Shown: one piece after another, positions 8,501 through 17,102 of the stretch
Layout of the letters: each line of letters opens with the position of its first letter
Position numbering within the stretch: the stretch's first letter is position 1
Source: Ectocarpus siliculosus
Lineage: Eukaryota > Sar > Phaeophyceae > Ectocarpales > Ectocarpaceae
Length of the DNA: 31,412 nucleotides
Assembly: GCA_000310025.1 (NCBI GenBank)
Contig: FN647684.1
Span: 363,772-395,183, forward strand
Direction of reading: 5' to 3'
Made by a program: the position numbers and the translations under genes
The notes under the pieces: generated by a model
Databases searched by the model: none
Seen by the model: only the letters and a program-made list of their open reading frames with translations
What the model was told of the DNA's origin: nothing

Positions 8501-11138
8501 TCGAGAGGACGGAGCATTGTTCCCACAGGACCGATCACCGATGGCCAATCATTCCTTCCTACGTTGCCAAAGGTGGTTCAAAAATGTCTTCCCTAGTCTG
8601 TCTATCCTAACGATATCCCTTCCCGCCTTTTCAAACCACTTCCTACTCCCCAATACAGCTACCATCCTCTCCTCTTTATTCTATGCCTCAAACATCTCCC
8701 TGTACGTCCCTTGTATTTTTCCCAGCTCAGTCATGTACACTTCCCTCTCCGTATTGTACAGCCGACATTCCGCGACTACATGGACACGGTCTTCGCATTC
8801 GTAGCCGCAATCAAATTTGAACTTGTCGTCTTCGTCGTCTACCGTCCTATGTCTTCGTCGACGTTCTCGAAGGCCTATGTCCCCGGTCCTGAATTCGACC
8901 TTGAGCTTTGTCCCTGCATCCATTGGTTCATGTAGGTAATCCTTGAACCCTATTCCTTCTTTCAACATTCCGTACACTTCTAGACCCTCCTTATCCTTGG
9001 TTTCTTTCCTTAGATTATGTTCTTCTCTCTCGGCACAAGCAACAGATATCTTCTCCTTGAACCCCTGTAGACCCTCCGTTTCCAGCGTTTCATCTTCGTC
9101 GATGCCGAACCCCTTCCATACGTCCTCTACAACCTTGACCCATTCCGTGGGTTGTCTACCCCTCTTTTTGTTTGCCCACTTCGCCTCCCATACTATTCTC
9201 GGCAACCTCTCCTCTCCCATCCCGCACATGCGATACTGCCATGTCAGCTTCCTTGCGTCTCTTCCCGACCGTAGGGATTGGATCCCCAATTCTGCCCGGA
9301 CGGCTGCATTACTTGTGCGCTTGGAGCATCCTAGGATGATTTTCGCTGCTTTCATCTGCACCGCCTCGAGTTCTTTCACTAACTTCTTATTTCCTTCCTA
9401 TACTTCTCCGGCGTACTCTAGCGGCGGTACGATTACGCTCTTCAAAACCGTCAATTTGATGCGTGTATCGAGGTGCCGGTTTGCGAGTATTGGGTGCAGC
9501 TTCCCTGCTCGTGCTTTGCCCTTTTCCGCTACCTTGGACATGTGTGCATTCCACGAGCAGACTTTTGCGATCTCTACTCCGAGGTATGTGTACTGGTCCA
9601 CTACTGCAATCTCCTCGATTCCCCACTTCCATCTATGTCCCACCCAGGGGGGGGGGGGAGGGTCATACCGTAGGTGACAGAAGATATCACACCCTCTGGA
9701 CCCACTTTAGAAGCTCGATTTCTCCATAGCAGAAAAAGTGGCAGCCCCGAAAACGGCGACGTTGAAGCTATCTCGTCGAGAGCTTTCAGAAAACGTATCG
9801 TTTCATGCATGCATCCTCTTCTTCGTGGAGTAACCGAGCTCCGAAAATCGGTCCGGGGGGTGTGGTATATTGCGTCACCTACGGTACTTTCATGCCGCAG
9901 GTAGCGCACGGTATATAACAGCCGTCAAGTGATCGCACACCCCCTTAGACCGGTCTTCATGGCTCAACTGTTCCACAGTCAAGAGGCTGCCGATACGAAG
10001 AAGGGTGGCGTCGGAGCTTTCAGCGAGAGCTTGCCTTGATCTTGTCGGCCGGTTTTTGTGATAGCATCCTCTTGGTTGTGGCAGGTAATCGAGCTTTTGG
10101 GGAACCAGTCAAAGGGGGTGTGCGATCACCGCTGTCACTGCTTCTACTGGGACACTCTCCTGTGTGCGTTCTGTTCGCTCGAGCTTCCCTTCTTTTGCAA
10201 CAAGGCAGCACAAGATGCGGGGCCAACTCCATCATTGCTTGAGTGCTAAACGCAAATTGTGGGCTCTTGGAAAGAGTATCACTAACGAGGCTACCTCCAA
10301 CGCACACCACCGCTCTGTATCCACATGACACTCATCTGAGTTTATCTGCGAGAGCGAGAGCGATATACGTCAACTGAGTGATTGTTCGAGTAGGAGACAG
10401 CGGTTGAGACGAGAACGCAAAACTCCTCCTTCGAACAGTTATCGCTGGAAAAACAAACGATGAACAGGCGTTTCAATCACACATCTACTATCTATTAGGA
10501 AAAAAAAATACACACACAGAAAGACTACATTGTACCCGTTCGAGATACAGTATACTGTGGTTTGGAATCCCCCGCACATCCCCAGGGGCAACACGGGTGT
10601 ATCTGCTGAACCTGCCGTGTCAAAAATTACCCCCAAAATGTATGAACGTGATCCATGCCCCAGACAAGGCACAGGAGCCACGGGGTCCACTCTCTCACCT
10701 GGCCGACACCTGGTCCGCGGTGGCCCCTCCCTCCTTCGCGGCCTGGGCGCCCAGCACCTCCGCCACGACCGACTTGCTCACCTCCTGCGGCTGCTTGTTG
10801 GCGGCCTTCTTGAGCTCCACAGCGGGGCCAGCCCCGCCTCTCGCCTTCGCCTTCTTAGCGGCCTTGCGAGACCGCTTCTCTCCCCCCGCCGCCGCAGAGC
10901 TGAAGCCCCCACCGCCGCCACCATCGTCGGCCTCTGCCGCCAGGGGGAAGCGCAGCAAGCTTCTCGTCGGCAGCGTCGGGTGGTGTTGCTGGTTTGGAGG
11001 AGGAGATGCGGCGGAATGAGGGGAGCGTTGTTGAAGCGATCGTCGAGAGGAAGTCGCCGGGATGTGGAAGCCGAGGCTTTGCCGCGAGAGCAGGGCCACG
11101 ACGAGGGCCACGGCGGCTAATGCAGAGTCTCTGCCCAT
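5589..11138 (-). CDS. PAM68-like: PAM68-like photosystem II assembly protein (DUF3464), plastid-targeted
   Basis: PAM68-family proteins are thylakoid membrane proteins that assist early photosystem II assembly. Exons on - are 11138-10699, 8013-7935, 7304-7227, 6786-6709, 6301-6197 and 5714-5589. All phases agree and the total is 906 nt (301 aa). Residues 1-23 form a signal-peptide-like core (MGRDSALAAVALVVALL, then SLG) followed by Phe24, the hallmark of secondary-plastid import. Residues 25-146 are low complexity with basic and Ala/Gly-rich stretches. Residues 148-173 form a charged helix (ERMEAEERERIAKRQERID). The family core follows: IPEIVSNRMLSRM, a first membrane segment (about 200-220), a second (about 228-253), then SASWDEDREGTFFGFDEAKR, which matches the family's SxSWDxxREGS-xxG pattern. 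Most donors are strong (GTGAGA, GTGAGT). Intron 1 is 2.7 kb and contains one LINE fragment and two MITEs. The gene diverges from the GNAT gene. I am confident of the family; the exact start is inferred from the targeting signal. Confidence 0.87.
8147..8173. repeat. CAG/AGC trinucleotide repeat
   Basis: Short imperfect run of CAG units with one GAG interruption. It lies in intron 1 of the PAM68-like gene, about 130 bp from the acceptor of exon 2. Confidence 0.7.
8285..8374. repeat. two-copy 45-bp tandem duplication
   Basis: Copies 8285-8329 and 8330-8374 both begin GGATAGCACTAGCCACTAGA and end CTCCTCTCCCGTCT. They differ at about one base (GGCTGGTG versus GGGTGGTG), so the duplication is recent. 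It is in intron 1 of the PAM68-like gene. Confidence 0.85.
8449..9641 (-). mobile_element. 5'-truncated LINE-type retrotransposon remnant
   Basis: On the - strand, 9640-8681 encodes the C-terminal part of a LINE reverse transcriptase. It starts near VVDQYTYLGVEI, continues through LILANRHLDT-like and PLEYAGEV segments, then VQMKAAKIILGCSKRTS, and ends with a zinc-knuckle-like region CGYECEDRVHVVAEC (C-x3-C-x6-H-x4-C). The frame is continuous except for one in-frame TAG at 9398-9400, so this copy is dead. The catalytic RT motifs are missing because of 5' truncation. Both ends are flanked by ACCCA followed by 11-12 G (8433-8448 and 9642-9658), a probable target-site duplication. About 230 bp of 3' untranslated sequence follows the stop. 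It sits in intron 1 of the PAM68-like gene, in the same orientation. Confidence 0.82.
9666..9887. mobile_element. MITE copy 2
   Basis: A 222-bp element whose ends are inverted repeats. The left end reads TACCGTAGGTGACAGAAGAT and runs into ATCACACCC. The right end in reverse complement reads TACCGTAGGTGACGCAATAT and runs into ACCACACCC. The interior shares CTCGTCGAGAGCTTTC and CTTCGTGGAGTAA with copy 1. It has no coding capacity. It starts only about 8 bp beyond the G-tract that ends the LINE insertion, within intron 1 of the PAM68-like gene. Confidence 0.8.
9918..10136. mobile_element. MITE copy 3, diverged subfamily
   Basis: About 219 bp with inverted ends. The left end has GTGATCGCACACCCCCTTAG and the right end, in reverse complement, GTGATCGCACACCCCCTTTG. 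The CACACCC core and interior pieces (AGCTTTCAGCGAGAGC, GCATCCTCTTGG, GGTAATCGAGCTTTT) relate it to copies 1 and 2, but the outermost repeat differs (ACAGCCGTCAA instead of TACCGTAGGTGA). It lies 30 bp from copy 2, in the same intron. Confidence 0.68.
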
Positions 11139-11391
11139 GGTTCGCTTGCCGGGGAGCCAGTCAGTCCGCCCTACTACGTGGTTACGCGCGCGTGGTTGGC
11201 GTTGTGCGAGAAGCCAGCATGTCAAACGTCCCCGTGTCTCACGAGTACAGCCTCCGTGAACCGAACACCCTGAAAATATAGTCGGTTCCCAAAAGGTCAA
11301 AAGGTTCTGGCAACAGCATCAGGCACCTCCGGCCCACATAGCAGTGTGTTGGCGCCGAGCTGTAGTCTTGCCCAATCCAGCGACAAGCACG
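11139..11391. promoter_or_regulatory. divergent promoter interval (PAM68-like / GNAT)
   Basis: Only 253 bp separate the two divergent start codons, so this interval must hold both 5' untranslated regions and both promoters, or one bidirectional promoter. An A/T-rich GAAAATATAG at about 11272-11281 is the only TATA-like element seen. A GC-rich GTTACGCGCGCGTGG sits at about 11180-11195. No factor-binding site can be assigned from sequence alone. Confidence 0.5.
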
Positions 11392-14300
11392 ATGGAGGCG
11401 ACCCCACAGACGATCGGGTTGGTCATGGGGGTGGTTGTGTTCTGCTGCACGTTGTTGGCGATCTTACTCCTGCTCATCTACGGAGGTTCGTTCGAGAGGA
11501 TGCGGCAACAGGTAAGGTGTGTGCGTGTCCCTGGTGTGTGCTTGTATTGGGTGGGCTTCCACGAAGGCCTGCTGCAACCGTGCAAGCCGACGCTGCTGTT
11601 TTTGCGTGGGCTTCATGCCTATGATACAGACGAGACATTCTGTTTTGCACGTTTGTATAGCGCCTGTGGGACTACTACAGCAGCCTCACAGCCGTATGTA
11701 GCAGCAGCGACAAACCAGAGCGTCCCCGAGCGCCCAACGTCAACGCCTCTGTTCTCCGATAACACCCAAACACCCTAGTGCTCAGACTCCAAGCAACATC
11801 ACGCTTGTGTTGAGCTGTACGCACGGTGCTGGTTTACATGAACAAGAGTGTTTGCAGCAGCCAGAGGGGGTGTGTGTGCCGGCCAACCAACGCACACATG
11901 ACACAAACTCAGCAGCAGCAGCAGAGGATGCAGAGTTCAGAACCGGACGGTGGTGTGTGTGTGGTGTGTGGATTTCTGGATTTCTGCGATTTGGTCGTCG
12001 GCGCCTTTCTACACCTATGCATTCAAGTACATACGTTTCAGTATGTGTATTTGACGTATGACATCAGCCGGGGCTGCACAGGAAGAAAATAACAAAATAC
12101 CCCTCTTCTTTTGTTTCGTTCCTCGGGCGGAGAGCTGTGTGTCGCACAGACGACGACAAGGTATACGGTGTACAATATTTCTGCATCCGACGGGTGCTGC
12201 TGGTGGTGCTGTATAGCGCTTTACAAGGCGCTGACTGGGAGAGACACCTCACAAGAAATGCTTGTTTGTAAGCCTAGCGTGGCCCGCGCTTTGTATGTCT
12301 CCGATAATGCATAGAATGTGGTACATAAATTCATCTCCTGATCGTGTACAATACTTCGTTCCCTACCTCCCACGTCGGTGTTATTCAACACCGCAGGCGG
12401 AGACATACAACGGCGTGGGCCCGAGTGCCCTGAAGCAATCGCTCAAGCCCCGCCCCGAGCTGTACGACGAGCTCCTCGAGGCCGCGAAGAAGCTGCCGAG
12501 AGTTCCCGCAGCCCCCCCCTCCCACGCCACCGGCGGCGGCGGCATCGTAGCGGGCGAAGGCGAGCTGCGAGGACACCAAGTGACCCTGCGCGTGTTGAGA
12601 GCGGCGGAGGACGCGGAGCGGCTGTTTGAGGCCTGCAACGGCTCGCCGGCGTGAGTGGTTTTGGTGGGCGGGGAAGGGTAGGGGAGAGACGCCGTGGTGG
12701 GCATGAGAGAAGCCACAGGACCACTGTAGCAGGGAAGCGATCGATTTTGGTGCGATTTTTCGTGAGGCAGGTGTGCGCGCCTCGGGGAGATTCGCCTCGG
12801 CGCCCACGCAATGTCTGCGTCCGGGCATGTTGCTGGTTCGAGTAACCTATGGTTTTCAGTCTGCCTCCGCTGTTTGCGTTGTTGCTCTTTGCTGTGTATT
12901 TTTGAAACTTTGTGTTGTCATGGGGTGATTCGAAACAATGATAATAGTAGGCTTGTTTTGCCAATACACGAGTGTCCGCGTCCTCGTTCAATATTGGCGT
13001 AGGTTCGACCAAGCCTACGATCCGGAGCTGGCCTTGTGGAACTTGAGCCCCCACGGCCCCTTCGAGACAGTTCAAGACCTCAAGTCTTCGCCCCTCGTGC
13101 AGCCTCTCGCGGACGGGCTGCGCTTCACGGTGGTAAGCGCAGAGCAGATCAAGCCGGCGTTTTTTCCGAAACGGCTGATGCGGTTGACATAAGACGAATC
13201 AGCTTTGAAGACTCTTGCGACGAGATGGGGGGGGGGGGGGGTGCTACTGGCAGAACTTTTGTATGCCATAGGAGCATGATATTTATACTTGTACCTGTGG
13301 GTGACAGAAAGGTTCAGCACCGATGACATCGTGTACCGCCCCGTTCACGGGGCCGCACGGTGCACGTCACATACCACTATTGTGAAGCTTACCACACACC
13401 GGCGCGCGATCGCCAAAACTTGGTGACGTCCACTACACTTGTCGCTTACGGTAGATTCGTGTCTGATGTCAGCGTGGACCGACTGTGACGATCGCAGGGG
13501 AGATGTTGCTTCCCCGCCCACGGCTGCTCGTAGATGCACAAGAATACATAAAACGAAAGTCCCTCGCTCGGTTTCCTGGTATGACCATCACGAGCAGCTT
13601 TGTGGACATTTTTAATGCCGGTGGTTTAGCCGCCATGACCCGACGTTCTGTGAATGACTTGGCGTGCCCGTCGTCTTCATGCTGGTGCGTTGATTGTGTT
13701 CAGCGGGGCACCGTGCAATGCCCTTATTCATGCCTCACCCCCCGCTGCCCGTGTCTTGCGGTAGTTTGATCGAGAGACTGGCCGCGTGATCGGAATGGCG
13801 GCCATCCTGGGCAACGAGCCGTCATGCCTCAGGACCGAAATAGGTAAAGCGGTTGTTGCCCCAAAAAATACTACTGTAAATGTGTCGATATGCTGTACGG
13901 GACGATGGGTTCAGCCTTAACATGAACCGATCTGCCGGAGGATGCCAACATTTTGGAGCGGTGCGGGGAGGCCGGACTTGGGCAGACTTTGACTCCATGA
14001 TGCTCTACTCGGTAGGGAGTGAAAACGTTGAGGTACACCGATGATGCATCGCTTGTAGCAAGAGCGGTTTGGTGGGAGCCGACTGCTGCTGCGGAGACGC
14101 GGTCGGTATCGGCCACGCAAGGGTCCTTTTGCCGACGTGCGGCGCCGTGAAATTCTCGGTTCAGCGGCACGCCGGGCAGCAAATCTCGTGGTTTCTTTTC
14201 TTTCGGCTGTAGGCACGTGAAAATAGCACCACTGCTGTAAATAAACATGAACGACGGTTTGGTGTTGTTGGTGTTCGCTCCCCGCAGGCGACATCTGGCT

Positions 14301-14975
14301 CAACCCGGCGTTCCGGGAGACTCGTGCCCTGCAGGACGTCCACTATCTGCTGCTAAGCCACCTCTTCGGGCTGGGCTACCGTAGGGTGGAGAGAAGAGTG
14401 GACGCCGGGGACACGGACGCAAGAATAGACCTCCCGGCCGCGGGCTTCCACCTAGAGGGCGTCCTTAAGAAGCACATGATCGTCAAGGTGCGCGTTTTTT
14501 CCGGCGGCTCTGTTGTTTGTCCTCGTGCTGTACATAGTGACGGCGTCGCTAGTCCTGTTCTTTGAGGTGCATTTTCTGGCCGTTGTTGGCCTCACCCTTT
14601 TTGCTCGTCTGTGTGCAGGCGATGGAACGGTGTACGACGATGAGAGCCGCTTGCTTGCTGCTAAATGTTGACATCCCACAGAAGAAAAAAGCTGCTCGCC
14701 GGCGTGTTCTCTCACTTGATAGTTTGCCCCCCTTTCCTTGCCCCCACCTCTCCATCCGTTCCCACCCCCCACGCTCCGTGGAACAGGGGTGCAACCGCGA
14801 CACGGCCATGTTTTCCATGGTGAACAGCGATTGGAGAGACAGAGCCAAGGCGGCTTTGGAAAAGATGCTCGCGCCGGATGGCGGCGTCAACTCCAACAAG
14901 GCGAAAGCTAGAGCTAGGGCTCGGCAGACAGCGGTGGAGGCGGCGGAAAAGAGTTCCAAAGAGAAGGACGCATGA
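11392..14975 (+). CDS. GNAT-family N-acetyltransferase with N-terminal membrane segment
   Basis: Members of this group (Acetyltransf_3, RimJ/RimL-like) move acetyl from acetyl-CoA to an amine; the substrate here is unknown. Exons are 11392-11511, 12397-12650, 13003-13132, 13765-13843, 14288-14487 and 14787-14975. Phases agree and the total is 972 nt (323 aa). Exon 1 encodes a hydrophobic segment (about residues 8-31, VMGVVVFCCTLLAILLLLIY), suggesting a membrane anchor. Residues 41-100 form a linker. The GNAT fold then follows: HQVTLRVLRAAEDAERLFEA, LWNLSPHGPFETVQD, FDRETGRVIGMAAILG, GDIWLNPAFRETRALQDVHY, GYRRVERRVDAGDTDARI, AAGFHLEGVLKKHMIV and NRDTAMFSMVNSDW. The usual N-x-x-S-x-R-A-A segment before the LGF-like motif is replaced by DTDARIDLPAAGF, so activity or substrate may differ. 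A short Lys/Ala-rich tail (NKAKARARARQ) ends the protein. Donors GTAAGG, GTGAGT and GTAAGC are strong. Confidence 0.87.
13227..13241. repeat. poly-G tract
   Basis: An uninterrupted run of about 15 G in intron 3 of the GNAT gene. Similar pure G or C tracts occur in other introns of this window. Exact length is unreliable in raw sequence. Confidence 0.7.
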
Positions 14976-17102
14976 TGATGGCTCCATCTGTCGGGACGGT
15001 GTTGCCTAGTTGTTGGAGACTTTTTGGTTCACGGCATGCTGTGTCCGCGGTGGATTTATGGTGTATACCCGTAGATCTCGTAGATGCTAGTTCTTCCTGT
15101 TGATAAACCCGGGGCCCCGTGATTGCAAGATCGTGGTGAATGATTAGTCGGGGTGACCTGCTTAGCGAGCGCGGGACGAGAAGTCGCTCGACACCGCTCG
15201 TGCCTTGTTTTGTGGCGTTCTCTTTTTATAGAAAACCCGTGTCCCAGACAGCAGTACAGCAGTAGCACGAACAGCCTCGGGGGCATGCTACATCTTAGAT
15301 CTCACCTATTGGAGGGAATGGGTGGGGCGACCGCACTGATTTGTGGTACATACGAGGTGTAACGTGAGAGGGGACAGGGAGATCGGCAAACGGTGTGGCG
15401 GTACAACTTGCTTGTCCCTAAGCCGGCCTCCTTGCTTGCGACAGCAGGCAAAAAGCTCACCGCGCCAACAAGAGTTCATTATCCGACGGCAATGTCCTTC
15501 CTCCGGGGGGGGCTGACTTTGTAAGTACTTTCCCAGAGACGAAAGAGGTGCCATGTTGTGTTTCGCTGCATAAAAACCTATGTAGAGCCACCGTGAAGCC
15601 ACAGCGTGGTGGCTCGATGCAAAACTCCAAGGCTGAGAAGCCGTTCGTCGAGATGGGATAATCGCGTTCATGTTCAGTGTATCTCAGAAAAGGGGAGCCT
15701 CTCCAGTTGCTCATGTGCATGTTTGTGGGAGCTTGCTGGTCATATTCATGGGGTTATCCTCAGAGTCGGATCCGAATAAAAACTAGACAGCGAAAGTATG
15801 CGTCATCACGAACATTCTCGAACGAGTGGGATATGCAGCGGCCCGGTCGAACAGAACCAAAACACAACACGATGGACCACAACAATTATACAACCAGAAC
15901 CAACAGACTTTCATGCACACGCGAGCCAAGAGGCAGAACGATCGGAGCATCTGCATGCTTGAGCACCGATAAAACCGCGCCGCCGAAAGTGTAGCCTTGC
16001 TCTTCGGCCTCTCAGATGTAACGGAAGAAACATCGACGCGCGTGGCGGTGGAGGATGGATGCCTCATTTTTTGTCGAAACCTCGCCAATCCGACACGTCA
16101 TGACGCAATGGCGACACGCGGACACAAACGAGAACATGCGCTCACGCCCAAGTGGCGAAACAAAAACTAAGCAGAGGATTTAACAAGTTCGGCGCTGGGC
16201 GGGATGGTCCCGTACAAGTAGGGAATTAACGGCTCCCGGTTTTAATTTGATTTGAGTGTTCACGCCAAGCCCCTTTTGCCAGGCATGAAGACGTGCATCA
16301 TACAACAGCAGCCGACGGCTCATTCTCGCAGCTAGGCAAGAGTTGAGACAGTAAGCCTTGCCGGGAAGGCTTCGTTACTATGAAATGCACCACAACACTA
16401 GAGCCAAGAAACGCAAAGGTCACACATCGATTTGTTCATATCTTATCACACTAATACCGCAATATACCCCCATTCTCAGCGGATCTGATCCGATCCAATC
16501 TAGGATCAACAACCACAACCCCAACCAACACCAGAAAAAGTGGCGGGGCAACCCACCACTTCGCGGAGTGGAAGAACCCGGGTACGTACCCCCAGCGGTT
16601 ACCCCCTCACGTGTCATGCCACACGGCGGTATTATATTCAACCCGCACACTACCTCGCGTGCCCCATTTCCCAGTTCGGCCTCACCTTACAAAGTCAGAA
16701 GCCTTGCATACACGCACCCGATGAGTATCCTCTCCCCTCCCTTTCTCTCCGCTATCCACACAACCACACGGGAACACGCAAAAAGACGTTAGGGCGCTCC
16801 CACGATAACATTCAACTAGGCTACCATCCGAAAATCCCTCAAAAACAGGCCAGCCCCCTGGGGGCAACACAACGGGTAAAACCTCCAAACAGCGCCCCCA
16901 TACAAATGCTGTCCAGTCCGGGCAGGGCAGCCGCTAGCTGCAGCGAGGCGCAAGGCAAAGACGTGCAGAATCCTAACCCCTCTCCCTCATCACGCAAATA
17001 GTGATCAACAAGAAGTCAATTCCGGGTATGAATGCTCCCCCCGAGGGCCGGGAGCATTTGACCACATCCCTGCCGCCACACACAAAACACCCCTCCTCCT
17101 CC
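14976..17102. other. convergent intergenic spacer, no gene recognised
   Basis: The GNAT gene ends on the left and the pyrophosphatase gene ends on the right, so this 2.1-kb interval holds two 3' untranslated regions. The longest open frame is + 16540-17001 (153 codons, Ser/Pro/His-rich). Its composition, the overlapping frames and the absence of any motif give no support for coding. No tandem repeat or mobile element was recognised. Confidence 0.5.

Noticed and set aside
8463-8535. tRNA-like stretch (TAGCGGTTAGACCATTGACC)
   Set aside because: It resembles a D-arm, but no T-arm with a GGTTCRA loop or acceptor pairing follows. It lies in the 3' untranslated part of the LINE remnant.
16540-17001. 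153-codon open frame on +
   Set aside because: Ser/Pro/His-rich with no recognisable domain and no splice or start context; likely chance in a 3' spacer.
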